A stretch of 64,000 bases of DNA from contig NC_051071.1 in NCBI RefSeq assembly GCF_004664715.2, forward strand, positions 9,222,648 to 9,286,647, in the 5' to 3' direction. Position numbers and translations under genes: made by a program. The stretch is from Peromyscus leucopus. Taxonomy: Eukaryota; Chordata; Mammalia; Rodentia; Cricetidae. Below the pieces are notes generated by a model. It had not been told where the DNA came from. It did not search any database and worked only from the letters and a program-made list of their open reading frames with translations. Shown here in pieces: positions 34,770 through 47,404 of this stretch (its first letter is position 1; each line of letters begins with the position of its first letter).

Positions 34770-35272
34770 CTAAGATCCAATTAGAAGTTTTGGTAAGGAA
34801 CAAAATTGAATTTCTCATCTTTTCTTTCCTGTTTTTGTAACACATGTTCTAAGACTTCAGAGCATGTATTCTTGCTGGACAAATATCAATCTGTTTATTT
34901 ACTGTAGATTTCTTTCTTCAAGATTAGTCAATATAGTAAATCACATATCAAAGGAAACCACAGAAGTGCCAAAATCTACCAGTGCATAAAAATAATAGCA
35001 GAGCCTGTGCTTTATAAATAGATGAGGGCAATGTTTTAGGTTTAAGATGTATGTAAACACACTTTTCATTTTGTATCACAAAATATTTTCCAATGAAGTA
35101 TTCCCACTGAACCAACTTCCACAATCTCCTACACATAGAATACCAAAGTAGGCATCTGTAATATCATGTGAACTTTTAGAGATGCAATAAGTAGGGTTAT
35201 AATCTTTAGCAAACTATTTAAAGGACTGCTGAGTTTACTCCTGGCTCTAAAATTCCATATTGAAATAGAATT
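34770..35272. other. Intergenic DNA
   Basis: AT-rich single-copy sequence; no feature could be supported. Confidence 0.4.
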
Positions 35273-35274
35273 TA

Positions 35275-35530
35275 GGGACTAGAGAAAATGCTCAGAAGGT
35301 AAGAGCCCTTGCTGGACACACTAGGTCCTGAGCTTGAATCCTCAGAAGCCATATAAAAAACCAGGAATGTCATGAGCACCTGTAACCCAGTACTGTGCTC
35401 ACCTGATACCAGCCTAGCTCTAGATGGTTGAGAAAACGGTCTCATCCAAGTAAGGCTGGGTGTGACTGAGAAGGGCACCCAGCACCTTCCTGTGTGCACT
35501 CACCCACACATATGTGCACACATACACCCT
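35275..35530 (+). mobile_element. B3-type SINE
   Basis: 'gggactagagaaaatgctca', 'agagcccttgctgg' and 'tcctgagcttgaatcc' form the tRNA-derived head. 'agcacctgtaacccagtac' and the CACA-rich end (about 35500-35530) complete a B3-like element with moderate divergence. Confidence 0.75.
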
Positions 35531-35534
35531 ATAC

Positions 35535-35945
35535 ACATGAATTTAGTTATACATCAGGGTTCTATACACATTGTTGAGTGATTGGTGTGATGCTGTTCCT
35601 TACTCACTAAATCCTCATCTGACTGGTCACAGTGGGGCAGGATCTACTACAGACCATGGTAGGAATTGTGGTTTCTTCCAGTGGATCCTGAAAGTAGAAA
35701 ACATCTTCTCCAAGACTTCAGCCATATATGCCAAATTGTCCTTATTCATATTTTCTCCTGTATTCATCATATTAAACTCATTATATTAAATTATACACCT
35801 GCTATGGTGTATGATAGTGTGTTCTTCCTTGATCCCTATTATATAAAAGGGTATAGTCTTTGTAGGATGAATGTTTGTGAAACTGCAAAATCCTGACAAA
35901 TGATATTCATTTAGATGACACTGTGTGACATAGTATAATTTTAAA
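35535..35945. other. Intergenic DNA
   Basis: No gene or repeat recognised. Confidence 0.4.
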
Positions 35946-35948
35946 TAT

Positions 35949-36115
35949 GGCTACATTAGCTGGACATGGTGGTACACACCTTTAATCCTAGCATTTGGGA
36001 GACAGAGGCAGGAGAATCCCTGTGAGTTCTAGGATAGCCTGGTCTACATAGTGAGTTCCAGGATAGCCAAGACTACCAAATAGAAAGACCTGATTTAAAT
36101 AAATAAATAAAAATG
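35949..36115 (+). mobile_element. B1 SINE
   Basis: Clear B1 body: 'gctggacatggtggtacaca', 'cctttaatcctagcatttgg', 'cagaggcaggagaatccc', 'agcctggtctacatagtgag', then an AAATAAATAAATAAAA tail. Confidence 0.93.
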
Positions 36116-36119
36116 TGAT

Positions 36120-36675
36120 TCTACCACGACATATATCTGTGCATGTGTTCTTCTTACAGTGTTGACAAATACATTGAAAATGATCAACCAATATGTGGAT
36201 TTGCATCCTTTCACCTTCAAACTGAGAAAATCTTTCTACCATCTTCAAACAGAAATGATGAAGTGAATGTAAGCTTTTGGGACCCAGCTTTCTTCTGGCT
36301 CTCTCTTGGGAGCCTAGAACTGATTCATCTGATGTCTGGCTACCCTCCACCTTGACAGCACGCAGAGGCCAGTGATGCAGAGGAGCTACAGTGTGTCCAG
36401 ACCCTGAATATCACAAAGTAGATGGACATCACCCACTGTGCCCTGATCACGGGTACAGAGACTCCACGACATAGCACATGGACACTTTATGCACCTACAT
36501 TTGAGGAGATTTGTTATTCAGAAGTAGCAATTGTGGCACCCAATTTGGGGCATTAGAAATCATATCTGAATAAGGTAAAGTATATCCCTGCTCTTACACA
36601 TTTTATACACTATGGTTATAAAACAGAAAATATAGAAACTTTCATCTTATTAATTAAAGTATTCTATTTTTGAAA
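36120..36675. other. Intergenic DNA
   Basis: No supported feature; a 70-codon plus frame and a 120-codon minus frame overlap the neighbouring B1 and have no recognisable motif. Confidence 0.4.
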
Positions 36676-36684
36676 ACGTCTTAA

Positions 36685-37215
36685 TTTCAGCAAAACTGAC
36701 ATGATATAAATTGCACATATTTAAAATGTACAGTTTGATGAGTTCTGGCATATGAGGGTTCATATGGAGCCATCACCACAGATAAGCCAATGAACATACC
36801 CATCACCCCAAAGTTTCCTGCACAGTCCTTCATTCCTGTCCAGGTTCCCGCTGCTCTGCTTTGTAATTTCGTATTCATTTGCAGTTTTAGAAATTTTACA
36901 TAAAAGGACCATATAGCTTGCCTCTTTCGTTGTTGTTCAGTTTCTTCTACTAGGGAGAGTTATCTGTGATTCATTTATCTGTTGCACAAATCAATAACTG
37001 CTTCATTTTGATTACTGAGGACTTGTCATCATTTGGGCATGTTATGGTTTATTTATGTACTAGGAATTGTTTCCAGTTTGGGAATATCACAAATGCAACC
37101 ATTGATATGCACACATGGTCAAGTATTTGAATAGAAATGCATTTTCCTTCTCTGTAGAAAATACTTTGGTATGGGTTGCCTTCTAGTCTGTAGCCTAAGT
37201 ACACTGACCAGAGAA
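36685..37215 (-). mobile_element. Ancient L1M-type LINE fragment
   Basis: 'ataaattgcacatatttaaa', 'tacagtttgatgagtt', 'agccatcaccacagataagc' and 'catcaccccaaagtttcctg' follow the order of old mammalian L1 3' regions. The fragment continues in weaker form through the 'gtttccagtttggg' segment to about 37215. Orientation is inferred from the copy at 7943. Confidence 0.7.
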
Positions 37216-37219
37216 TAAT

Positions 37220-38295
37220 GTGGGACAGTCTCAAGGTGGTTTGTTTGCTACTTTTCATTCAGTTATTACTCTATTTTATTGCCTAATATCCAATGCCTTG
37301 AAACTAAGTTCTTACCTATAGATGTAGTAATATAATTAATATGTATGCCTGTGATCATATGGATATATACATATATAATCATGTGCTGCTTTTGTTTTCC
37401 ATTGTTTTGGGAAGGAAATTAAATATGGTCCCCCTTACCTCATGTTGATACTGACTCATTCTTTTCATTCATCCTTGGTTACAGCTGTATTAAAAGGTAA
37501 ACACAAATTTGCCTTCTTTTTGTGTCTTTTGGAAATATGTTTCACACATGCAAACAAGCACTGTCAAGAAGCAGGAGCCGTGTGCTCATGATGTCTGGTT
37601 TTGACTCAAGATTCTGTGACTTAGCAATGTGAATTTGGACACACAGCTTCTGAATGTTCATGTTTGTGTCTTTGTAAAGATAAGAACAGTGGAACAATGA
37701 GGCTCAGGCTTTATAAGATGGTCATATAGTAAGAGGGGAGCTCATGAAGTGAACTGAGCCAAGGTTTGGAACATCATAAGTTCTCCATGAAGCACTGCTG
37801 ATCAATAATGGTGCAGTTTTAGGTGCAGCTCAATGAGAAATTGTGATAAAATCTTGACTAAAAGGGGTGCAGAAAATAGCTATTATACCATTGTCTGGGC
37901 TGGTAATGAATGTGGTTCCCCATGCTTTCTTAATGCAGTGTCTAGGTTTTGTTTTTGTTTCCAATCCTGTCACTAGGAAACTGATATTCTTCAACCTTTA
38001 CACACAGAAGCTGCATGGAAGGCATCTGGGGAGAGAACATTAAGTTTGGTCAACGGAGATGATCCTTTCAGAGGAAGGGTTCTCTTCAGTAGGGCTGAGG
38101 TGAATCACTGTGTGTGAAGCCAGTGTAGTTCCAGAGCCAGACCACGCAGAAAAGCTCCCTGCAGCAACCAGGACTTTTCTGATTGAACAAGCTCTGTATC
38201 TACAGGTAGACGGAGGCAGGGTCCTGGGTTAGATTTTCTGCTGAATTAAATGTTTAATCAGGAAAATATTGAAGAACATCTCTGTCCTGTCTCTC
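37220..38295. other. Intergenic DNA
   Basis: No gene or repeat body is recognised. Confidence 0.4.
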
Positions 38296-38300
38296 TCTCT

Positions 38301-38319
38301 GTGTATGTGTTTTGTGTGT

Positions 38320-38364
<45 letters not shown>

Positions 38365-38390
38365 CACGCACATACACATGCATGTACATG
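38301..38390. repeat. (TG)n followed by CG/CA alternating tract
   Basis: A TG array passes into GCGCGCGCACGCACATACACATGC-type sequence (given here only as a pattern, 38357-38380). The TG arm and the CA arm are complementary, so the tract is both Z-prone and able to fold. Confidence 0.93.
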
Positions 38391-38394
38391 TTTG

Positions 38395-40790
38395 TAGTAG
38401 AATAAATTAGTGGGTTTCAAAACTATTCCTTTGTTTTCTGGCAGTTTGAATCTTCATGTATGTGTTATACATGCAAACACTGTGAGCTGCACGCAAGTTT
38501 GAAAGACATTTAACTGTTTGCAAATTAAGAAGGTTAACATATATGCTTCTGTTGTTAAGGACTTCACTGTGCATTGCAAACCTGACTTGCTCTGTGCAGA
38601 TTTCCATGTGTTCTGATATGATAGTGGCCTTCCGAAATGCTATGGGACTATTGAATCACCAAGACAGAAGTCCGGCACCTAAACAGGGCATGTTGATACA
38701 GGATTTTGTATAGTACTATTTTAAGATACAGGGAAGAATGGTCCCTGCCTTAAGAAGTGTGCTTTGCTGGGCCATTAGTTTTACTTTTCTTGCCCCAATT
38801 ATTCCTTTTTAAAGGGTCAGTGATCCAAAGGACTAATGGACTTTGGCAACTGAATCCTGAACCTCTACTTCTAGGTCACACTTTATATGAGGACCTCGGG
38901 TTCCCTGTCCTGGTGCTAGACCTACTTTCAGGGCATTAGGATTTGAATATGGATTGACAACTGTGGGCTCCTGTGTGAAATACTTAGTCCCCAGCTGCTG
39001 GAACTGCCTTGAGAGCCCCTGGAAACTCCAGAAGGTGGCCCATCTGGAGAAAGGAGGTTGTTATGGACTGGTCTTTAAAAGTGAATCTGATCCAAAACCC
39101 CTTCGCTCTCTCCTTCCTGATGCCATGAAGTGAATGGCTTTCTCTGAAACAACACACTCCCTCTTCCGTGAGAGTCTGCCCAAACAGGGATGAACAATCC
39201 TGGAGAAAACCCTCTGAAAGCATAAGGCAAAAAAAGAACTCCTCCTTCATTAAGATGTCAATCCCAGGCACTTTGTCAGAGCAATGAGAACAGTAAATAA
39301 CAGGCAGGGTCTGTAAGCTTCCCTTTCCTGGGCTAGTTCTCTTGCCATAATCCTTACCAATGGCATCTGTACCCGGATCCCTGAGGTGCCAGACTATGGA
39401 GATATGAAGATGCTGTGAATGTGTTCTCATGTGAGGGCCCCTGTAAGTACAGACATGTGAGGAGATGGGACAAGGGCTGGGACTTCATTTTTTTTTTCTC
39501 TTCTGTCTCTGTCTTTTCTGTAGCAGCCAACTCCAAGAAGCCCAAAGATTCTGAAATGAAGCCCATGCCTCTTGTAGTTATTATAATATGCTAATAAAGT
39601 TGTAGATATAGAAGCTGTGTTAGGAAATAGTTTCTGCCTTGATTACTAATGAAAATATTTTTACATAAAATGGAACCGCCAGTTCTGTTCTTCCCCTTGG
39701 GCTCTTCCAATGTGAGGGATAATTATAATTTTGTGTCTTTGTTTCAAGTTGTTTTGTCCTTCTCTCTCTTGTTCCCCTTTTTCTATGTAAGATGGGAAGG
39801 CAGATCAGGGAGGAGAGGGTGAGGCATTGATAAACTAGTCAAAGACTTTGGTCCCTAACAGGCTTCCCTTATGGGCTTGTGTGTAATTACCACTTCTTCA
39901 GCCTCTGTAGAGGATACAAGGAGATTGTGATATTCTCCTTGCTTGGCATGTTCAGAGGAGACTCACCAATATGGCTCTAAATTCCATAATTGTTGGCTCT
40001 CAAGTTAGCCTCAGTGTGTCCCTGGTCCTAGTCACAAGCTGATGGAAATGTCCCAGCTCTTTGTATTTGTCGCTCTGAGACTTCTTGTCATTTTAACAAG
40101 CTTTAACACAGCGTCTTTCATCCCTCCATCAATGTTCCTGTGCTCTTGCTGCTTTGATGTTAGACTCACAGTCACCAACTGATGCAAACATCGACTCCCG
40201 TCTTGTCCATCTTGTGAACATTTACTCCTTCTTGAAGATGCAATTCATGATTTCTCTCTTCTTTAGGGGTAGGAGGAATGATATAGTCTTTCAGGCATTT
40301 AGAATTGGATTTCAATTCAATGACTTGTTACATATGACTATGTTACCTCATATGGGTCACTGAACCCTTCTGAGCCCCAGTAAATCTATAAAGAGATGTA
40401 AAACATGCTTTCTGCTGAGACAATTAAATGATGTGATTGATGTTCACTATGTAGTATGCTTTTAGATTGCATCTCAGATTGGTTCCAAAGGTCAATCCAA
40501 GCACTTCTTATATGTGACCATCATATCTGTAAGAACACTCCCAGGCCTGCATTAGCCAGAGTAGCATCATAAGGTTGCTAGGCTATAAAAGCTCAAGTAC
40601 TTTTGAGTGTTATCTGTTAGATAAGTTTTAGGAAAGTCAGAAAATGTGCCAGAGAGATGGGTTGAATGTAAATTGAGACAAGTATTTTAGATAAAATGAA
40701 GAAATCTGACCTACTTCCAATTCTTGAATTCTAGGGTAGGGATCTAAGCTTCTCATATTTTAGATAAAGCATAATTCATCATCTTCAAGC
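38395..40790. other. Single-copy intergenic DNA
   Basis: No repeat body is recognised. The longest open frame is 148 codons on the minus strand (39430-38984); it has no familiar domain, and no splice or promoter context was identified. Confidence 0.4.
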
Positions 40791-40796
40791 ACTTCA

Positions 40797-40906
40797 ACCA
40801 AGCTTGGTGGTATGTACCTTTAGTATCAGCACTCAGGGGCCAGAGGCAGGAGGGTCCCTAAGGCCAGCCTGGTTTGTAGAAAAAACCCATTTTGAAAAAC
40901 CAAAAT
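40797..40906 (+). mobile_element. B1-type SINE, 3'-shortened
   Basis: 'caagcttggtggtatgtacc', 'agcactcaggggccagaggc' and 'aaggccagcctggttt' are a diverged B1 body. It ends in AAAAAACCC/AAAAACC-type A-rich sequence. Confidence 0.8.
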
Positions 40907-40909
40907 CCA

Positions 40910-41225
40910 TGCATCTTAAAGAACCTCATTTCAGCAGAAACAAAGCAAAGATATATTGCCAAGAAAATGTTAAGACTTCCCTCATTACCACCATACAACA
41001 ACTTAGTCACCAAAGCAGCCTGGCTGTCATGTTAGTCATGTCCAACAGGTCCTTATGCTTTGAATCAAGTGAGATTTATTTATAAGCCGTATTCTTGATT
41101 CTCATTACCTTTCCCCAAACTATACAACTGCTTCATAAGGATTTTCCTAAGTGACTGCATTCTAAAATGAAATTCTTATGAGTTTGGCAAACTAATGATA
41201 TAATATTATCACACCAAGCTATGGG
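40910..41225. other. Intergenic DNA
   Basis: No supported feature. Confidence 0.4.
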
Positions 41226-41229
41226 TTCT

Positions 41230-41700
41230 CCAGTTGTGTGTATACAAGAATGAATGAGTCAAGTTACTAATTGGCAGAGACCAGGCTTGTGATAATTGCC
41301 AGGACTGTCCCTAACACAGTGCTGCCCTGCCGAGAGGCATACTCACAAACCACCATCCATTCAGGTCAGAGCTGCCATATTCCAACCGAGAACCCTTGTT
41401 TGAAGATGCACAGCATGTTCATACCAGAGCTAGAAGGCAGGCAGCAGTGTGGACAGTCTCCAATTAGGCAGAAGATTTTAATCTGCTTTGCAGAACTAAT
41501 CGAATGGTTGTGCTTCCCCAGTGTTCACGTGAATTGCACCCTAGCTGGAGGTTAACGGACTAAACAATAGCAGCAGCAATTAAGTGGATGTGAATGAATG
41601 TGATAGGCTAATTCTCACAAGGAGAACATCAATGTGTCAGTGTCAATGCGCCAGTGCCGGGATAAAGGAGGAATTGACTAGGACACAGACGGAGTGAGCA
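41230..41700. promoter_or_regulatory. Candidate conserved non-coding block
   Basis: Repeat-free, evenly complex DNA with scattered CpGs and homeodomain-like cores (CTCCAATTAGGC, GCAATTAAGTGG, GGCTAATTCTC). A 94-codon plus frame (41271-41555) lies inside but shows no known domain. The regulatory reading is inferred. Confidence 0.28.
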
Positions 41701-41704
41701 GCAA

Positions 41705-42280
41705 TCCTGTGAGAACATGGATGCCTCAACTAGACTAGTTTGGAAAGTCTTTGGATGTAAGCAAGAGGAATAAAAATGAGTAACGACCACAGTTCTCTTC
41801 TACATGTCTTCCAGGGGGAGGAAAAGAAAGAAAACACCACACTTTCCCATAAATATGTTCACAGTATTATGCCTCACGTGTAGCTTGACTAGGAAATGGT
41901 TCTCTGGATGTGGAACGGGGCAAAGCACAAATCTACTAACAATAAGGAGAAGGACATTTTCATGACTGGGGAAGCCGAGACCTTCAAAGAGGACAAGCTT
42001 CCTGGGTCTTTTTCATATTTGGAAATGAGGTCTAGCTGACAGAATTAGAAAGCTGCCCAAGTTTATTGCTGGCAGGTTTCAACGGAGTCTGGGAAGACTG
42101 CAGTTGTGGAACAATATGAAAATGGAGTTTTACTTTAAGTTCTGATCTTTTGCACTTTTGCTTTTTTTTTTGGAGGGAGGAGGATTCCAACATTAAATAC
42201 ATTGTATAGGACTTGAAGACAATGTGAAACCTTTAAGAGTCACTTGCTTTGTGGGTCTAGAAAATCCTGTCTAACACCTG
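41705..42280. other. Intergenic DNA
   Basis: No supported feature. Confidence 0.4.
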
Positions 42281-42283
42281 CAT

Positions 42284-42284
<1 letters not shown>

Positions 42285-42330
<46 letters not shown>
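42285..42330. repeat. (ATT)n microsatellite, about 15 units
   Basis: Uninterrupted ATT trinucleotide array. Confidence 0.97.
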
Positions 42331-42332
<2 letters not shown>

Positions 42333-42334
42333 AG

Positions 42335-44390
42335 GCATCTCAAGCTGTTTGGAAGATTATTAAATGGGTTCAGCCAGACTTTGCCTTCTGCTCTTGGGGC
42401 ATCTCACAGTTCCTCTGAAATACAGTGAGGAGGGAGGAAGTTCTAGGCCAGATGACCACAAGTGAGCCAAAAATCTGCCTTTCTTTCTTAGCTACTCAGA
42501 GTAAAAATCACTGGTATACTAGCTCACTAGCCTATGATGGATAGGATAGGCCTGGTTCCTAATGTAACTCAGAGCTTGTCAGAAAGCATTCGACAGAGGA
42601 GAGAAAGCCAGATGCATGAAGAGGAAGAAGGACAATTATAACACCACTTATGAAATAGTCTGTACTGAAGAATTCTTTCCCAATAGGCAGCTGTAGCATT
42701 GGAGCAAACCAAGGCAAATTAATCCTGATTGGTAGATTGAGGGAATAAAAAAAGAATTTATCTATTACTCAGAAAAGGAAGGCAATTACAAACAATTCAG
42801 GGAGCTGTTCATATGTTGATATGAGCTGGAAAAACAGATCAGGTAAAGTTTTGAAAGAATATGATGCCAGGAAGGCCCCAGGTATTTACCACTACACAGA
42901 CATGCTATTAAAACAAAGCTACCCATGAATGAAGTGACATATATATTTTTGGTGCTTAACTTTTCTATTATTTTTAATGCTGTTTAACAGAATTGTATAC
43001 ATTTTTATTTCTGTCGGGATTGCACCTATGACTTTGAATGCTTATATAGATCAATTGTATCAGAGAAAGCTTGAACTTGAACAACTGAATCCATAGGAAA
43101 AAATAGTAAACTTAAGGCCAGTTCAATTAGTTAAACAGCTAACCTCACTCAGCCTCTTTGCCCTGCCTCTGTATAGGTGGAAAGAGTACAAATGACATCT
43201 TACTTGGCAGGTTTAGACAGAAGCTTTGCAAACATTGCAAATTACCTATTCCTTTCTAACAAACTAGGTAACAAACAGCAATGGGTGGCAGAGGCTGTGC
43301 TACCATGCTTCAGTGACTTTCATGGTACCAGAAATTTTTTGAGGCACAAAATCTTTAATGTTGCAATGTAGCAGCCCAAAATCAATCAGATCTGCATGCA
43401 TATTTGAAGACATGAGTAGCAATTGTGTATGAACTGGACAGAGGGAAGAAAAGTGAGTGTAAAGTAAAAAGTTCAAACAGTCTTAGAAATGATTAGACAG
43501 TGAGTTGACATAGCAAATACTAGAACAACTCTCACAATGAGAATAAATGTGAAAACATGAAGCATGGGCACTAGGTTCATAAACAAACAGCATGTGTCAC
43601 AAAGAAGGAAAGAAGTGTAGCACGGACTTGACTCTGTGGAGAGAGATAACTGGTTTCATTTGAATGTAGAAGCAATGCTCTGGATATAGCAGGAGTTAGA
43701 GAACAAATTTCAATATACTTTGCTATTGTTTACAAGTGGCAGTCATCGCAGAAAGACTATATTCTGTCTGTGTTTGAATTAGGTAAAAATGTAATGGAGT
43801 TCTGCTACAGATGACTTAGAGGGTGAGAACAAGAAAACTTGAATTTTTTTTTAAAAATCAAAGAAATATCAGCACAAAGGATCAGTCTGTAGTAGTGTTC
43901 TTGGTGAAATTATGAAAATAACAGAGTTCATTAAATTATTTTCAAATTATTGATTCTTGTTAACCAATAGCAAAAGAGTCACTCTTTGCTCTTATTTAGT
44001 CCCCTAATTTCTGAGTCTTACTCAGAATTTACTAGCACCTCGGGAGTCAGCATGGACTTGATGGAAAACAAAAACATATCTGATTGCACTGAAGAACTTT
44101 GGTTTGCTTCCCTGAATGAATGCAGTTTAACCATGGTGAAAGACCTTTTTCAAAACATCTAATTTAGTTTTCCAAAGAAGAAAAGGGTTTTGTGTGGTGA
44201 ATGTAATATGCACAGGCAGTTTACGTAGGACAGAATACATTTAATTAATTAATGCTAATTTCCCATCAACTTAAAATGGTTATTTAAAAATTATTTTAGG
44301 TATAGAAAATTTCTGTTGTGGCAAAAATGAAGCAAAGCCTGAATACATTTTTGGTTCAAATTCCAACTCCAAACTTAATACAAAGAATGT
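42335..44390. other. Single-copy intergenic DNA
   Basis: AT-rich, no gene or repeat body recognised. Confidence 0.45.
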
Positions 44391-44424
44391 GAAGTAAAGG
44401 AAAGGGGGAAAGGAGAAGGAGGGA

Positions 44425-44635
44425 GACAGGTGACATGGACGGCGGTGGTACCCAGCAGCAATCCCAGCACTTGTGGGGAGGAAGCAGGAGGACTGTGAAT
44501 TCTAGCCCAGCCTCAGCTACAAAGTGAGACAATGTCTCAGAAAGCCAAAAAAGTAACAAAAAGTCAAAAAGAAAAAGAAAAGAAAAGAAAAGAAAAGAAA
44601 AGGAAAAAAAGAAAAGAAAAGAAAAAAACACCAAC
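44425..44635 (+). mobile_element. B1-like SINE with (AAAAG)n tail
   Basis: 'gcaatcccagcacttgtggg', 'gaagcaggaggactgtgaat' and 'agcccagcctcagctacaaa' plus 'gtgagacaatgtctcag' form a diverged B1 body. The tail has expanded into AAAAG repeats (about 44560-44630). Confidence 0.85.
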
Positions 44636-44751
44636 AGATAAAGTGGGAAGAGAAAGGGTGAGTAAATTCTAACTCTAGTTAATCCATCTGTCTGACCCAT
44701 CTCTACCAGAGGTTGTTACTGGGTGTCTTCCTTTATTATTCTTTCATTTCA

Positions 44752-44880
44752 TACCCTGCTGTTTTGAGGCAGAGTCTCTCATGAGCCTGAAACTCACCAA
44801 TTTGGTCACCCAGCAAACTTCAAGGATGCCCCTGTTCCTCCCTCTCCAGCACTGGGATTACAGGTTTGTGTCACAGCTTT
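44752..44880 (-). mobile_element. B1-type SINE, diverged
   Basis: Reverse B1 order: 'gaggcagagtctctcatgag', 'cctgaaactcacc', then 'cagcactgggattacaggtt'. Confidence 0.75.
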
Positions 44881-44884
44881 TATC

Positions 44885-45490
44885 ATAGGTGCTGAGGGTC
44901 TGAACTCAACTTCTCAAGCTTGAACATTTCCTCACTTGAATCTTGTTTTTAAAATGCTCTTAAACTGTTTTGAGATATGGAAGAAAATAGCTGTAATTTC
45001 CTAATAGTGGTAATAAATAATAATATTGCATGTGTGTATAATTTTATGTATACATACAGTCTGCCTGTGCATATTTGGGGTGATAAATCGAATTAGCAGC
45101 ACCATTGACCATCAACACCAAACACTAGTCTATGGAATCTTTGTTCTGTGATCAAAAGCAAAGTAATGAAACTGTTTAGGTAAATGATTAGCCATTTTTA
45201 CATGGGCCCATTCTTTATGCACACTTTTTTTTTTTTTCTGGGAGCAAAATGCATTGACTAGTTTATTTTGAACTTGAACTATTTCACTTCAGTGCACATC
45301 TTTACATTCATTATATGCTAGCATGTTTGCTTGCTCCAAGTCTAAAATGATAACAGATATAAGGCACTTAGTACAAGTTCTTATATGTGTACTAAGGGTG
45401 CTGGTCATCGGGCAGGCAGTTATATATACACATCAGATGCATCCTATTCTCAGCCTGTTGTACCAGGTTGGTAGATGATACCTTGGCCTC
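44885..45490. other. Intergenic DNA
   Basis: AT-rich sequence without a supported feature; a short T-run lies at 45227-45238. Confidence 0.4.
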
Positions 45491-45497
45491 TTCTAGG

Positions 45498-45897
45498 GTA
45501 CTGATTAATTTTTGTCAACTTTACATAAACTAGAGTCATCTGGGAAGAGGGAACCTTAATTGAGGAGAGAACCCATCAGATTGGCTTATGGCATGTCTCT
45601 GGGGCATTTAGTTGATTAAGATTTATGTGGAAGGACCCAGCCTACTATGGGTAGTATTACTTCTGAACATGTAGTGCATGGTTGTGTAAGAAAGCAAACA
45701 GGTCAAACCACAGAGAACAAACCAGTAACAGTGTTCTTACAGATTCTGTTTTGGTTTCTGCCTCTAGGTTCCTGTTTTGAGTTCCTGCCTTGACTGTCCT
45801 CAATGATGGAGGTAATTGAAGAGCCAAATAAATTCTTCCCTTCCCCAAGTTGCTTTTGGTCAGAGTTTTATCACAGCAACAGAAAAACAGAGTGGGG
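45498..45897 (+). mobile_element. Rodent LTR-like interspersed repeat (family D)
   Basis: Starts with a 'gtactgattaatttttgtca' segment followed by 'actagagtcatctgggaaga' and 'gggaaccttaattgaggaga'. It ends with 'agccaaataaattcttccc' and 'agttttatcacagcaacag'. This is a very common rodent LTR-like repeat; a second diverged copy lies at 56465-56882. Confidence 0.8.
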
Positions 45898-46000
45898 CAT
45901 CTAGGATACAAAGTACTGTCTCTTAGATCCCCAGGGTTCTCCATCAGCCGCTGTACACCATGGATGACAAAAGGATAATGAAAAACGGAAGCTCCTTTTT

Positions 46001-46500
46001 NNNNNNNNNNNNNNNNNNNNNNNNNNNNNNNNNNNNNNNNNNNNNNNNNNNNNNNNNNNNNNNNNNNNNNNNNNNNNNNNNNNNNNNNNNNNNNNNNNNN
46101 NNNNNNNNNNNNNNNNNNNNNNNNNNNNNNNNNNNNNNNNNNNNNNNNNNNNNNNNNNNNNNNNNNNNNNNNNNNNNNNNNNNNNNNNNNNNNNNNNNNN
46201 NNNNNNNNNNNNNNNNNNNNNNNNNNNNNNNNNNNNNNNNNNNNNNNNNNNNNNNNNNNNNNNNNNNNNNNNNNNNNNNNNNNNNNNNNNNNNNNNNNNN
46301 NNNNNNNNNNNNNNNNNNNNNNNNNNNNNNNNNNNNNNNNNNNNNNNNNNNNNNNNNNNNNNNNNNNNNNNNNNNNNNNNNNNNNNNNNNNNNNNNNNNN
46401 NNNNNNNNNNNNNNNNNNNNNNNNNNNNNNNNNNNNNNNNNNNNNNNNNNNNNNNNNNNNNNNNNNNNNNNNNNNNNNNNNNNNNNNNNNNNNNNNNNNN
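46001..46500. other. Assembly gap, 500 N
   Basis: Exactly 500 undetermined bases; placeholder length. Reading frames that cross it are meaningless. Confidence 1.
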
Positions 46501-46504
46501 CACA

Positions 46505-47400
46505 TACACTTGTGTGACTCTTTTCCTGGGGAGATATGAAAAAAGGTCTACTCATCTCTGATGGGGAAGTAATGAGAGGCCAAAGTAATAATATCATAAA
46601 AGTCTAACTTGATGAATCAATGAATTTTATTGGAGTTATTTACAGGAGTATAGGTGAGGGATTACTTGCAGAAGCATGGGTGACTCAAAGCTATTTCACT
46701 AATAGTCCACCCAGTCAGCAGGCTATGACTCACAAAATATGGAACCCTGGCACTTGACTGGCTGGAGAGTCTTCCGCAGAAGCTCTTACTGCTCATAAAA
46801 CCTTGGTAAGGGCAAAGTGTTGTGAATCTTGTAAGTTTCAGGGAATTTATGAGACTTGTGAGATGTTGATTTTCTAATCTTTAATGTGCCTTCTTCAATA
46901 TAGAATGTTCCAACTTGAGTCAATTGCTTTATTTCAACACAAACACACACACGCACACACACACTTGTGCTCTCCTCATAGAATATGGCTTTTCTAATAA
47001 ACCTTGCAATGTATCTAGCTCTTTGATAATTGCTGCCATACATAGTTCACTCTGTAAATAATCATAAAAGATTAAAATGCTTATTAGCTTCACAGTATTA
47101 GATATTAGACAATAGAAATAAATTTCTTAAAATCATTATTTAGAGGATATATACAATGAATTTGAGTTGACTGGTTTATGCTACATTAAAATATATTAGA
47201 ACACTATAATAAATAAAGCAAATCAGGTCTGTTTTCATTAATATCTCAAAGAGGTACATATTAAGTTTATATGTGACTTTGCAATTGAAAAATATATTAA
47301 TATCTTTTTGAGTCATGGAGGAAAGTGTCAAAATCATATTTAAATTGGTCTAAATTCAGCCACTCCAAAATAGCTGCCCTTAGCTTGAATCTTATTTTCT
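46505..47400. other. Intergenic DNA with short (CA)n
   Basis: A short CA microsatellite at about 46940-46964 is the only feature seen; the rest is AT-rich single-copy DNA. Confidence 0.45.
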
Positions 47401-47404
47401 CATT

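Noticed and set aside
38984..39430. 148-codon minus-strand frame
   Set aside because: One of the longest open frames in unique DNA, but with no recognisable motif, promoter or splice context. Frames of this length are expected by chance in 64 kb.
45657..46597. Long reading frames of 185-282 codons
   Set aside because: They run through 500 undetermined bases. The same applies to the frames at 30380-31061.
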